This document shows positions 1-11,710 of a stretch of 64,000 bases of DNA, piece after piece. How positions within the stretch are numbered: position 1 is the first letter of the stretch; every line of letters starts with the position of its first letter. Both the position numbers and the translations under genes were made by a program. The notes under the pieces are model-generated. The model had not been told where the DNA came from, did not search any database, and was given only the letters and a program-made list of their open reading frames with translations. Source of the DNA: Amaranthus tricolor (taxonomy: Eukaryota > Streptophyta > Magnoliopsida > Caryophyllales > Amaranthaceae); contig NC_080057.1 of assembly GCF_026212465.1 (NCBI RefSeq), forward strand, positions 11,769,379-11,833,378, given 5' to 3'.

Positions 1-1689
1 ATTCTAAGGTTAGGCGTATTAAACAATGAAAGAATTACAACATTTTTTGAACGTTTAGAGAGTACTAGATCTTAATTCAAGAAGAGAGAAAATTATAAGA
101 AAATGCTGCAATCTTAATCCTTGAATAAAGCCTTATATTTATATATGGTCACGCCTCAACATATCCTTGTAGAGCAAGAAAGCTTCATCCGTCAATTTCG
201 TTGATCTGGTTAATCTGCGCCAGTCTTCAAGATGTTGAGCTTTAACTCAAACTGACGTTGCACTGACAGCTCAAATAATTACGTCATTGTGTGCTGTATT
301 TTGTTATTAACAACCATTATTTGCTGCAACGTTAGAACTCATACAAGATATTGAAACTTCAGCAAAACCAGATAATACAACGTTTAAATCTTTATTCAAA
401 TTTAATTCCTATTTTTAGCATCAATTTAAATTGTCTTTTCCTATTTTTAGTATCAGTTTAAATTGTCTTCTTATTTATAGGAAAGCCTATAATTAGTATA
501 GCTTAATTTCAAAACAACTAATTTAAATTCAAATATTCAAATGTAAACCGTGTAATAACATATTCAACGTGTAATGTGTCCAAACATTTAAATATCTTAA
601 ACACACATTTATTTTAAAACTCAAATTCAAGTATTTCAATGTCTTGAACATACATTTATTTTAATTCAAATTCAAAAATAATCTTATCCAAATACAATTA
701 TCTCAAGTCATTAAACTTACTTTAAACTTCATTCAATATGTATTTCGAACATAAAATATGTATCAATTAACCACTTATATTTAATATGATTTTGGACCAA
801 CTTAAACAACTAAATATAATTGCTTAATTTATTGTTTAACTTAATATGTGTTTTGAATTACCATCACTTAAGAGAATTGAGTCTTCATTTAATATTTTAG
901 TAAATATATATTTAAATTTTATATAAGGAAATGAAATCATATATGCAAGATTTTAATGATATTTTGCAATTGTGCAAATGAAACAATAAAATACTATTAA
1001 AAGAACGATAAAGTGACAAATAAATTCTACAAATCAATGAAATAATTCTCCTTAAAATTGAAAATTTGTCAATACAATTTAGTTAAATATTCTATGCGAA
1101 TTATGATATATTAAATATTCTATATACAATTGCAAACTTTTTCAATAAATTTAATGTATTTATAAATAAAAATTTTAAATATTCATGCATTGTTTGAGTT
1201 TTTATACTAGTGTCATATAAAGTTAATATTAATTCTAATTTCAATAATTGAATATTAATGGGTAAAAAGGCAAAATCATAATTTTCTTTGTAAATGGTCT
1301 AATTCCATACTTCACAATACCAACCCCTTTAGTAATAATATAGTGGGAATTGACCAAGATTTAATATCACTCTCAAACTTAGTTTTAATCGTATTCTCAT
1401 TAATCAAACATATGATATTCGCATTTTAATATATTTGGGAAAATCCATGTGGTGATCTTGAGCTTTTGACTTTTTCACATGGTAGACAATAAATCCACAT
1501 GGTGACATTGAGCTTCCAAATTTCCATGTGTCAGACAAAATGTTAAATTTTTTGTTAAACTAAATACACATTTCGACTGGATTACGAAATATGTAGCCAA
1601 CTAGGGTGATCACGACGTCTATTTTTTGAAAAAAATTCATTATGTTTGTTAGCTGCAATATTCATATTTTATCCCTATAATTAAGTTCG
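1..1689. other. AT-rich intergenic DNA, no gene recognised
   Basis: No long open frame and no recognisable protein similarity on either strand. Around 1441-1545 there are two imperfect ~52-bp copies of a unit containing the motif CCATGTGGTGA. Bases 1-400 have the look of a decayed LTR (a TATA-like stretch near 135-145), but no partner LTR is visible. Confidence 0.4.
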
Positions 1690-2566
1690 ATTATGTTGGG
1701 ATTTGATACTACTAAACTTGTTTTATTTAGGATTTTACGCTTGGGTTAGTGTTTTGGTATTTTTGTGCATTTCAGGTAAAACTCATTAAAATCGAGCACA
1801 AATTCGATGAGCCAAGTGAATATAACAAGCCAAACAAGTGCCAAAGTGGGTCATTCTAAGCTCACTTGACCAAACTAGCTCAAGGCAAGCTAGATTGAAC
1901 AACCCTATACCTGCACGTCAAATGAAAAAGTAATCAATGCCTTCTTGAAGGTCGTTCGACCAGATCGAACAAAGTGGTTCAGGTCGAGCGAGTTGCAGTT
2001 ACACTTCCAATAACTTGTGATAATTAACAAGCTGCATTCAAGAGGTACAGAGCATCCTCTCGACCAGGTCGAGCGGAGCTTGTTTTCAACTTCTATTTAA
2101 TTTTTAAAGCTTCTAATGTTGTACCTGATGGTGGCTCGACCAAGTCAAGTGGATTGGCTCAGGTTGAGCGATTTGGGTGGTTAGTAAAAATTACGCTTTT
2201 AAAAGATTCTGATTGGATGTCCTACCTATTTTTTTGCCTCTCCTACTCTGCTGATCCACCCCCCCTATTTGCCACCCATTTATAGTCTATCTATCTCACA
2301 CATAGGGGTGGTGGAGAAATCATGAGGCCACTACCTACCAAGTTGTCCCCCCTATAAATAGAGAAGAAGAAGACTTCAAGCAGTTCATCAATCCTTCTAC
2401 AACTTAATTTCTGTTCTTCAAGCTTTTCTTAACATTGTTAGTTTAATCTTCCTTTATGTATTCTTTCTTGCTTCAATTCTTGTATTCTTAAATGCAAATT
2501 TCTACTCAAACACTTATTAAACAACTCAAGCTTTTAATTAGTTCATCATGAAAGATCATTTAATAC
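1690..2566 (+). other. LTR- or leader-like fragment with TATA box
   Basis: This stretch is less AT-rich than its surroundings. It contains several imperfect inverted repeats built on CTCGACC/GGTCGAG between about 1950 and 2180, then a good TATA box (TATAAATA, 2353-2360) followed by a purine- then pyrimidine-rich leader-like sequence to about 2510. That is the arrangement of a U3-R-U5 region of a plant LTR retrotransposon. No paired LTR, primer binding site or coding region in the expected place supports it further, so the assignment is inference. Bases 19480-19740 show a loosely similar style (TTCGGTCGAAC, ATTTCAGGTA), which may mean a second fragment of a related family. Confidence 0.25.
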
Positions 2567-2709
2567 CACTAGTGGAAAAAATCGTATTTGCTGCCTGATA
2601 TTTGCTACGTTTTTTAGTAAACGCAGCATTAAATAGCATAAAAGAATTAGGAAAAAATATATAAAGAGCAAACATTGTAGTTTTTTAAGAAAGTCTTCTA
2701 CACGCATAC

Positions 2710-3350
2710 TTGTATGTGTTGCATCATATTTCAAAAGTCCATCATTTTTTAAATGAGCATTTTGATATATTGTGCGCCAAATATCCTTCTAAAGGGGATA
2801 AGGCATTGATGCAGTTGCATAATAAGACGTTTATTGATTTGTATCACAATCGAGTAATATGTGAAGAACTCAAGGGTGCATCTGAAATTGTTAAGTGGTT
2901 AGCTTTGGATCCTCGTGAAGATGTCAACAAATATGAGGGTTACAATGTCAATGGGTTTTTATTTTGGACTGAGGGTCAACATAAATCATCTTATCTGCTG
3001 AATAATGGGGTTTCTATTTTGGGGTCATCTACATTTTACGTGAGTGCCAAGGATCAATCGCCAGTTGATGCTAAATTGGTATACTATGGGCAGGTACATG
3101 AAATATGGGAGCTTGACTACTCTAGTTTCACTAGTGGTCTTTTCAAATGCAAGTGGGTAGATAGTAATCGACGATGCGTAAAAAATGATAACCCTTGTGG
3201 ATTCACTCTTGTAGACTTAACTCGTTTGCGTGATAGTGAGGAGCCATTTATACTAGCCACATAGGCAAAGCATGTATTTTACATTGTAGACCTGTTTGAT
3301 AAAAAATGGTCTATTGTTGTATCGGGAAAAGAAGTATCTTTGGTATAGGT
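2710..3350 (+). pseudogene. CACTA transposase C-terminal region (DUF4216), broken
   Basis: This frame encodes the C-terminal DUF4216 domain found in TNP2-type transposases of plant CACTA elements. Visible landmarks are the region around HNKTFIDLYHNRV, then SEIVKWLALDPR, the conserved core YYGQVHEIWELDY, FKCKWVD, and GFTLVDLTRL followed by EPFILAT. A TAG at 3262-3264 interrupts the domain; the same frame continues beyond it with AKHVFYIVDLFDKKWSIV, which is the normal continuation of the domain, so the stop is a point mutation within the domain. The N-terminal catalytic part of the transposase is absent. The frame opens without an ATG, so no start is claimed. It is a dead fragment. Confidence 0.75.
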
Positions 3351-3520
3351 GATGTTAAGGATGAGAAAGAATATGATATTTTTCAAGACTCCCCGCCTTT
3401 TATCAATCCAAAATCTGTGGATGAAGATAATGTAGATGTTGGTTATACGCGTGTAGATCACACAAAAAGAATACATTTGAATTAAGTGATTCACAAGGTA
3501 TGAATTATTTATGCATTTTT

Positions 3521-3951
3521 GGCACTTTCTCGCATAAAGTAGTTCAAATTTGGTTTGTTTGGCATGAAACTTGGCACACAACACTATTTGGTATTTATTA
3601 TTGTGTTGAAATGGATATAATCGAAAACAATAGTCATATGCTTGAAATAACGTGCCAAGTTGCGTTTTTAAGGTTTTTTAAGTGTTTTTGGCACTTTCTT
3701 GCTTAAAATTGTTCAAACTTGGTTTGTTTGGCATGAAACTTGACACACAAAAGTATTTGGTATATATTATTGTGTTGAAATGGTTAGAAGTGAAAACAAT
3801 AGTCATATGCTTGAAATTACATGCCAAGTTGCCTTTTTAAGGTTTTCTTAGACATATTTGACACTTTCTCGTTAAAAATTAGTTCGAACTTGCTTTGATT
3901 TGCATGAAACTTGGCACACAACACTATTTGGTATATATTATTATGTTGAAA
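3521..3951. repeat. 170-bp tandem repeat, 2.5 copies
   Basis: Units begin at 3521, 3690 and 3860, each opening with a version of GGCACTTTCTCG and containing GGCATGAAACTTGGCACACA and CAATAGTCATATGCTTGAAAT. The first two units are 169 and 170 bp; the third ends near 3951. The block sits downstream of the DUF4216 frame, in the position where CACTA elements often carry non-coding repeats. Confidence 0.8.
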
Positions 3952-3952
3952 A

Positions 3953-4042
3953 CGCCTTCACTCATATCAAGTTTTCGAGCGACTTCTTTGATTGTCACAA
4001 CCATTTCTTAATCGTCTCCTTGGTGATTCAACAAGAGTTTAA
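3953..4042 (+). repeat. 90-bp inverted repeat, left arm
   Basis: This arm reads as the reverse complement of 4809-4898, with about 85 to 90 percent agreement by eye; the shared core includes GAGCGACTTCTTTGATTGT and CGTCTCCTTGGTGATTCAAC. A short direct repeat (TTTCCTTTAAACTTTATTGACATA near 4053 and again near 4708, with one or two changes) lies next to both arms. The arms enclose the copia RNase H fragment. Confidence 0.75.
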
Positions 4043-4079
4043 AATTAGGACTTTCCTTTAAACTTTATTGACATAAACC

Positions 4080-4600
4080 GATCTCAATTGACGCTTGTTC
4101 AATTGAAACCTTACTCATGGCTTCAGTAGAAAAAAATCAACCAAGTTGAACTTAGTGTTCACATTGTCAAGAGTTATGAGCCCATGAATGATAAGATCTT
4201 GCACTAGACTGTTGTCTAAGAGCAATTTGTTTCGACTTTCCATTATACACTTAACTATAAGCTCTTACCAAAGTCTTTGTGCAATCCATATGAATTGCCA
4301 CCGGTGAAATTGGCTTTGGCAACTAAAGTATCTCAAACATGAGATTTCTTAACCACTCCACTTCATTTTCCGCCGAGCCAAGTGCAATGAATTCCACAAA
4401 CCTAGTGGAATCTGCTATTACCTTTTGTTTCTTGGAAGCCCATTAAATGGCACATCCCCCATAAACAAACACCCAACCACTAGTTGAAGAATTATCCTTT
4501 TCACTAATGATCCAACTAGCATCGGAATAACCTTTCAAAGTAGGAGGTTCACCTCTATAAGTTATACCATAATGAGAACTTAAGCGACTACCTTGTCATC
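4080..4600 (-). pseudogene. Ty1/copia RNase H fragment, decayed
   Basis: Read on the minus strand, this carries the RNase H domain of a copia polyprotein: a GYSDASWI-like start near 4530, SGWVFVYGG, WASKKQKVIADSTRFVEFIALG, EVEWLRNLMFEI, then KPISPVAIHMD. At least three in-frame stops are present, for example where the usual ISWASKK begins and after the AYSQVYNGKSR-like region. Nothing upstream (reverse transcriptase, integrase) is recognisable next to it. It is a dead fragment of an old element; the sequence at 4700-5530 may be part of its LTR or leader, which I cannot prove. Confidence 0.7.
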
Positions 4601-4808
4601 ACGGTTTTAAGCAACTATGAGTCATTCATCCTTGTTGCTTTCAAAGACTTTAAAGGACTTTACCACATTGAATTCAAGACACAATGCTACTTGTGTGTGA
4701 ATTGGGATTTTCCTTTAAATTTTATTGACATATATTACAATAATGATGTATTTTACAAATAAGTGTTATAAGATAAATCTACACTATTTGTAATCCTTTG
4801 TATATGGC

Positions 4809-4898
4809 TTTGAACTCTTGTTGAATCACCAAGGAGACGATGAAGATATGGTTGCAACAATCAAAGAAGTCGCTCGGAAACTTGAGTAGAAAGCGTTC
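4809..4898 (-). repeat. 90-bp inverted repeat, right arm
   Basis: Reverse-complement partner of 3953-4042. Both arms share the blocks GTTGAATCACCAAGGAGACG and ACAATCAAAGAAGTCGCTCG with a few substitutions. The loop between arms is about 770 bp. Confidence 0.75.
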
Positions 4899-5222
4899 AT
4901 GCACTTTCCTATTGTGATATTTCTCCCACAAAGGTGCTTGGGATGATAAAATGAAATTCACAATGAGATGCAATCTACAAAACAAAATCCTAGCGTAAGA
5001 AAATTGCAATAATAAATACAAGTGTTGTGGTGAATTAAGAACTTTGATGATATTGAGAGTTAATTACTCTCTCAATATTATCTTATGAAAGGAAGAACAA
5101 GAATGAGAGTATTCTTAAGAGAGAAATAAGAAATGATATGGAGATGGGATGGAATGTCCCTTGGCATGCAACCTCTATTTATAGAGCTATGCATCAAACA
5201 ATACCTCCTTTTGAAACAAAAG

Positions 5223-5392
5223 TGTTTCACCAAGCAAAGCTTATGAATCAAAGTAATGTTTCACCAAGCAAAGCTTATGAACCAAAGCAATGTTTCACCA
5301 AGCAAAGCTTATGAATCAAAGTAATGTTTCACCGAACAAAGCTTATGAATCAAAGTAATGATTCATCAAACAAAACTTATAAATCAAAGTAA
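5223..5392. repeat. 34-bp tandem repeat, 5 copies
   Basis: Five consecutive 34-bp units start at 5223, 5257, 5291, 5325 and 5359. The consensus opens with TGTTTCACCAAGCAAAGC and ends with AATCAAAGTAA. The first and third units are identical; the last is the most diverged and changes to TGATTCATCAAAC. Confidence 0.9.
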
Positions 5393-6159
5393 TGATTCAT
5401 TTTATTCTTTGAGGCATTTAATTGGACTTTTATTATATTTATTTTAGTCCTACTACTATACTAAGTATGTAGTATATACAAATCTAGGTCTATATACTCT
5501 AAATGTTCAACAATCCTCCCCCATTTAGAGTATAACGAACCTCCTTCTTCCTTTACACATTAAATATATAATTTTGTTTCATGCATCAATGCCAATGTCC
5601 CTACGGATTGAATTAATGCCTAGTATAAAACACTTCACAAGCGATCGAACTAGAATGATGTCCCTACGAATTAAATCAACTAGCCCATCCAACCACTTGA
5701 AGGTTAAATACACACAAAATCAATAACACATTCTCATTTACCTTGACACATTATATATGGTCGTGTCCATATCGATTCATATGTTTATCATAGTCGGATA
5801 TGCCAATCTTGACTACTTGAAGAGGCCAAAACTTCAAACTTATAGTTGGACTTATTGTAGTTTGAATGGTTATAAATTTGAACGTTTTTTCTCTTACAAA
5901 AGGATAGGGATATATGGGATGAACATTTTTACAATAAGGGCACTAGTTACGTTAAGAAAACCAAAATTAGTATTCTTCTCCATAAATATGAGTTGTTCAA
6001 GCTGAATTCAAAAATGAATTCATTAAAGAGATGTTTACTAGATTTACTATAATATTGAAAAACATACGCTCCTTTGGAAAAGCCTTCACTAATGAAGTAA
6101 AAGTCAAAAAAATTCTACAATGTTTGTCAAATGGTAAATAAGAACCAAAAGTGACGACC

Positions 6160-9100
6160 ATAGAAGAAGCTTAAGACCTTAAGAAGCTACCTCTTAATGA
6201 TCTCCTAGGAAAATTCTTCACGCACATGCGTACAATGAACAGTGACGATGGAGAAAAACCATCTTAAATCAAAATCGCATCCTTGAAAGCTAAAATATTG
6301 GAATATCGCTCATCCTCAGATGAAGACGGTGATGATGAAGATGATGACCCATTTGCTCTAATTGGACGTGGTCTCTTCCAGATGTTAAAGATGAGGAAAA
6401 ACTTCAATAGAGAATCCGCATATTCTTTACAACATCCGAGAACACTTTATAGAAGACTATCCTAAGAAGAGAAAAGACGACAAGGATGTTGAAAGAAAAT
6501 ATTACAAAAGGAAGGAAGAAAATGTAAAGCTATGTTGGCCACTTGGAGTGATTCATAATAATCTAGTAATCATATGATGATAATAATGATCTTTGTCTTA
6601 TGACTTGCAAAGAACCCATAAAGGAAACTAAAGCTCCTATTAAGGTAAAAATAGAATGTATAATTAATGGCCCTAATGAGGTTTTAAAAGATATATTATT
6701 AAATCCTTTTAAAAATGAGGAAAATTTAATTATTGAAACAAACTCCTTAGCAATGAAATACTAAATTATAAAACAAACAAGGACAGTTTGTTACAAATAT
6801 TAAATATTTTACATTATTCTATCACAGATTTGAAATCTCAAATAAGTAACTCAAATAAAGTTTTTGATCTTAAGATCAAAGTTGATGTTAGGCTATGACA
6901 ACAAGGTTAGGAACTTAACAGATGAAAACATGACTTTAAAACGAAAATTAACCTTTATGAACTATTGTGAAGATAGAGTAAAGAAATAGAAGAAAGATCT
7001 AATTTAAAAATGCAAATCTTAAAATGACTTTCTTGCAAATCTTACTAAATTTGAAAAGTAGTTAATAAAATAATAGGTTCAAGTCAATCATCTAAAGACA
7101 AAATTGAAACTAGTTATAATCATAATGCTTTTTCTCTAAAGACCTAAACCTTTTTACTTAGGCTAAAGACAGTTGGCATGGACCTACTTGTTCTTATTTT
7201 TGTAAAAATGGTCACATGAAATTTGCATGTCCTTATGGAAGAAATGATCCTCATATAATAAAAAAAATACTTATCAAGTACAATTAAAAGAGCATATTTA
7301 ACAGAGTTTAAGTTGTTAAAGGAACTAGGCTTCCTATTATGGTTCATTCTAAATATGATCAAATATTTAACAAATTATCTAGTCCAAAGGTTAGATAAAT
7401 TGTTTTGTAGGTTCCAAGAAAATGGATCCTTAATAGTGGATGTTCAAGGCACATCAATAAAAAATATCTCTATTCACTAAAATTAAAGAACAAACTAGTG
7501 GAACTATCACTCTGGGAGAGAAAGCTAAATGCAATATGCACTGCATTAGACTGTTTGATTTATGTAACTCCATAGACGACGTGCTTTTGGTTGATGGACT
7601 TGACTATAATCTTCTGAGTATATCAAAACTTTGGGACAAAGGAAATAGAGTTATCTTCGATAAAATAAATGATCTAGTCTGAAGTGTCCCAAGGTCTTGA
7701 CAAATGATCCGACGCTTTGGCACAAAAGACTTAAACACTTAAATATGCATACTATTAAACAACTTGTTTCTAATCACTTAGTCAAGTAACTTCCTAACTT
7801 ATCTTACAACATTGAAGAGTTATTAAAACCTTGCGTAATGGTAAGCAAACAAAAGGTTCCTTCAAATTTATAGAGGTCGTATGCACAACTAAACCATTTG
7901 CACTTTTACATATTCATCAATGTGGTTTCATGCGTGTTAAATCTCCTTAGGTTAAGCAATACATCCTAGTAACAGTGGTTGATTTCTCTCGATCCATGGT
8001 TCCATTTCCTTCAAGAGAAATTAGAAGCTTTAGTAGAGTTTTTACAAAATTGTGCAAAGAACTTTAACCTATTTAAAACCTACCCATTGTGGATGCTCAT
8101 AGTGACCATGATAGAGAATTTGCCTAATTAGGATTTGACTCTTTTTGTGCAAAATATGAATTTTAACACAACTTCCCTTGAGGATATGTCTAGAATAATG
8201 TTGTTAGAAAATAACTTATGAAAGACATTTTAGGCGGAAGCAGTCAATACCGCTAATTAAATTTTAAATATATATCTTATAAGACCTATCTTAAAAAAGA
8301 CTCCCTATGAATTATTCAAAAGGTGAATACCTAATATTTTATATTACAAACCCTTTGGATGTACTTGCTTTCTTTATAACAATGGTAAAAATAACCTTAC
8401 TAAATTTGATGCATTTGGTGACAAAGTTATTTTTTATGCTTATGCTCTTAATAGTAAAGCATATCATGTTTAGAGGAAATCATTCATGTTATTTTTGATA
8501 AAAAGGATAATGGGATCTTAAGTTAAAGTTTTGCAGACTTGAAACTAAACAGTGATGATTATGGTGATGAAGATGAGACAACAAAGGAGAACTAACATAA
8601 CATGCAAGAACAAATTCAAGAACTTGACAATGAGAATCTAGAGATCGAGGAACAAACAAAAGGTTCTCAAGGCCTCGAATATGCAAATCGGGAAGCTATG
8701 CTTGAGTAACGAGTACAAAATGTCGTAGATGCTCAGAACAATTCTCAAGGCCTTGAAATTGTATTTCAGGATCCTAACGCATCTCCGTTGGTGATGCGTA
8801 AAAAAAATTCAAAATCTTTTAACCCTTTGGAAACATTATTACAGATCCAAAGAGTAGTATTCAAACTCGCTCTAAAAGTTCCTCTTACACTTTTGTTTCT
8901 GTTATAGAGCCAAAGAATCATGTGGAAGCACTACAAGAACCAAAATGAACCGCTGCCATGCAAAATAAACTAAATGAGTTTGAAAGAATTAAAGTACAGA
9001 CACTATTTCCTAAAGCTAATGATCTTACGATTATTGGAACCAAATGGGTATTCCGAAATGAGAGTGATGAAGATGGTATGTTTGTTCGTAATAAAGCTAG

Positions 9101-9871
9101 ATGAGTTGCAAAAGGTTATTATCAACAATAAAACATCGATTATTAGAAAACCTTTACGCAATTGCTAGATCAGAAGCAATAAGAATGTTATTAGCATTTG
9201 CATCATTTATGCACATTAAGCTCTATCAAATGGATGTAAAATGTGTATTCTTAAAATAGATTTCGAATTGAAGAAGTTTATATAATAAACCTCTCAATTT
9301 TAAAAGCTAAAAACTTCTTGACCATGCTTTTAAATTAGATAACGCTCTTTATGAAATGAAACAAGCTCCTCAGACTTTCAAATGTTTTATGAAAAATGAT
9401 TTTAAAAGAGGTATGATCCACCAGAAACTTATTCTTACAAAAAGCACTTAGTGATGACATACTTATTGTTCAAATTATTTTGATGATGTTTATTTTATTC
9501 AACTTATGGATTTTTTAGTAAGGAGTTTTCGAGTAAGTAACATGAAATGAGCATGATAGGAAAATCAACCTTTTGCTTAGACTTCAAATCAAACAAGAGA
9601 AAGAAGGTACATTCATAAGTTAAGGCAAATATATAAGAGACCTTCTTAAGAAATACAACATAAATCAATCAAAGCTTTCCAAAAGTCCCATTAGTTCATC
9701 ACGTTCACTAAATCAAGAACTTGACATTGAGTCCGTAGATGAAAAACAATATCAAGGTATGCGTAGACTTGATATTCAGTGTTTGTGTATGTGCAAGATT
9801 TCAAGCTCAACGCCGTGAAAAGAATCTTTAGATACGTGAATGGGACAAAAGACCTTGATCTATGAAATCCC

Positions 9872-9911
<40 letters not shown>

Positions 9912-10130
9912 TCTTGTTAGTTGGCTACTTGGATTCAGATTTTGAAGGGTACTAAATAGATCGAAAAAGCACTACCGAAAATTTACAATTTCTTGGATCA
10001 TCCTTAATATCTTGGCAAACCAATAAACAACATTTAGTTGCACTCTCATAAGTTGAAGTTAAATATGTAGTTGTGGGTGCATGTGGTGCTTAAATTCTAT
10101 AGATGACACAACAATTAAATACAAAAATGT
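6160..10130 (+). pseudogene. Decayed Ty1/copia gag-pol
   Basis: A whole copia polyprotein can be traced in order despite dozens of stops and frameshifts. Landmarks: gag linker (TTIEEA near 6160, then SSSDEDGDDEDDDPFALI at about 6310-6360); a zinc-knuckle-like CSYFCKNGHMKFACP at about 7185-7230; the protease motif written as WILNSGCSRHI near 7428, with Asn in place of the catalytic Asp; the GAG-pre-integrase motif LWHKRLKHLNM near 7718; an integrase trace VDFSRSMVPF near 7980; reverse transcriptase (GTKWVFRNESDEDG near 9030, LYQMDVK near 9222); and RNase H (GYLDSDFEG near 9922, SLISWQTNKQHLVALS, VGACGA). It cannot make protein. No LTR pair was recognised. Confidence 0.8.
9872..9910. repeat. 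(AAT)n microsatellite
   Basis: About thirteen uninterrupted AAT/TAA trinucleotides lie within the decayed copia RNase H region, just before the GYLDSD motif. Confidence 0.95.
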
Positions 10131-11360
10131 ACCTATCAAATATAACAATGCAAGTGCAATTTTCATTTCAAAAAGTACGGTTCACCACTCTCGTACTAAA
10201 CTGAATACAAAATATATATCATCAAAGAAAACATAAATCAAAGAAAAATCTTCAGCTAAAGATCAACGTTAATTCTCAAACTTATGAAAGAAATTTCTAG
10301 TACTAAAAGTTTTCAAAACAAACATGATAACCCGATATTTATCCGACAGAGTAATCAAACCCTAGTTGACACGAATTCAAAATGAATTTAAAATCATGTA
10401 AAAAATTGTGTCGACACAAAATTCTATTTTAATCTGATCCAAAACACGTAACCCAAAATTAACCCCTGAATAAAGACCTCTATCTATTACTTATAATTTC
10501 GGTTTATTATCATACCAAACAATATTTATATTCAGTTTTTATATTTACTTCTTGTTTATTTTGTATTTAATTTCAATTCTTAATTTATTAATGATTTCCG
10601 GTGTTTATGAGTTCAATATAAATTATTTATTCACCCACGACCCAAATATAAGATGACAAAAGCGTGGGTTTAATCGCATTGATTGGACGAACGTATGGAA
10701 GACGAAAATGGCAATTTGTCCATCTCAAAGCATTGATCCAAGATCAAGCAACTCACTTAGAGCTCTTATGGTGAAAAATCAAGCTCAACTCTTTGGCCCA
10801 TGAACCAGTTGCACTTGGTTTAAAGGTTCTCTGCTTTAGTTCATACGTTCATATCTCGGTCGAGGATTAGGAATTAAGGACAAGAGTCTTACATTTTGTT
10901 CGAATTTTGAAGGCTAATTGTTAAATTAGGTTAGAGTTATTGTGAATGCCAGCAATTATGGGAAAAAACATAAGGTGCATACACTTTACAAGTCAAGGAG
11001 TATATACCATCCCAACCATATGTCAATGGAAAAAAAGTCTCCAATAGCTTATAAAGTGTGCACACTATCTTAAATTTATCGATGTGGAATAAATCATTCC
11101 AACACTAGTTAAATCAGCCTAATTAAATAGGATAGGGGAGATAAAACGTATCTTGCCTCCTGTCTAAATCCCAAAATTATTGAATTTGTCCTTATAATTT
11201 GAGTATTACTTACAGACAAAGATGGTTCAACAAAAACATAAAAGGTTGTAGCTGATTCTGAGATTACTTTAGCACCCAAATTCTGAACCAAGCATCATTT
11301 TATCAATGAAACACAAACAGAAAAAGACAAGGAAAATTGTTCACAACTGGTATTATTACA

Positions 11361-11438
<78 letters not shown>

Positions 11439-11710
11439 CCACAAAATTCAGATTCCTGAATTGGAAAACTTGGGGGTGGGGGATGAAGCAGCACCAAGAT
11501 ATATTTCTATTTTACAAAAGCTTAAGTTATAAAGGTAGTGTTGTCAATTACTCGGACTCGTAATTTTACGAGAAAATCTGAAGCTTTTGAACCAATTCAA
11601 GTATCCAAGTGTATAATCCATGACCTAGAATCAAGGGGCCTGGGCCTGGGCCTTATACGGATTCTTGAGGTAATGTGAAGAGTCCAAGCAGCGGTGGTTG
11701 GTGGTTGTCA
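10131..11710. other. Intergenic DNA downstream of the GRAS gene
   Basis: No gene recognised. The segment contains the tail of the copia RNase H homology (to about 10200), AT-rich DNA, a dinucleotide run (11364-11435), and the 3' flank of the GRAS gene, where CCTGGG is repeated twice at about 11640-11652. Confidence 0.5.
11364..11435. repeat. (TA)n microsatellite
   Basis: About 36 uninterrupted TA dinucleotides, roughly 275 bp beyond the stop codon of the GRAS gene. The length is likely to be polymorphic. Confidence 0.95.

Larger units (their letters stand above)
2567..3951 (+). mobile_element. CACTA (En/Spm) transposon remnant
   Basis: The left end starts with a CACTA-type terminus, CACTAGTGGAAAAAATCG, followed by short subterminal motifs containing TTTGCTACG and AACGCAGCA. 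Inside is a transposase-associated DUF4216 frame and then a non-coding block of 170-bp tandem repeats. No matching right terminus is seen; the element seems to break off near 3951, where an unrelated inverted-repeat sequence begins. The family call rests on the DUF4216 similarity and the terminus; the left boundary is less certain because no target duplication can be checked. Confidence 0.6.
4601..6159. other. Non-coding, LTR-like and repeat-containing spacer
   Basis: No convincing coding region. It holds the right arm of the 90-bp inverted repeat (4809-4898), a 34-bp tandem array (5223-5392), and a pair of ~29-bp direct repeats around 5592 and 5654 (core TGTCCCTACG). The stretch near 5040-5220 has a TATTTATAGAGC motif and resembles LTR DNA. 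Short open frames here have no recognisable similarity. Confidence 0.4.

Noticed and set aside
11306..11563. Frame encoding a run of alternating Ile-Tyr
   Set aside because: Translation of the (TA)n microsatellite only.
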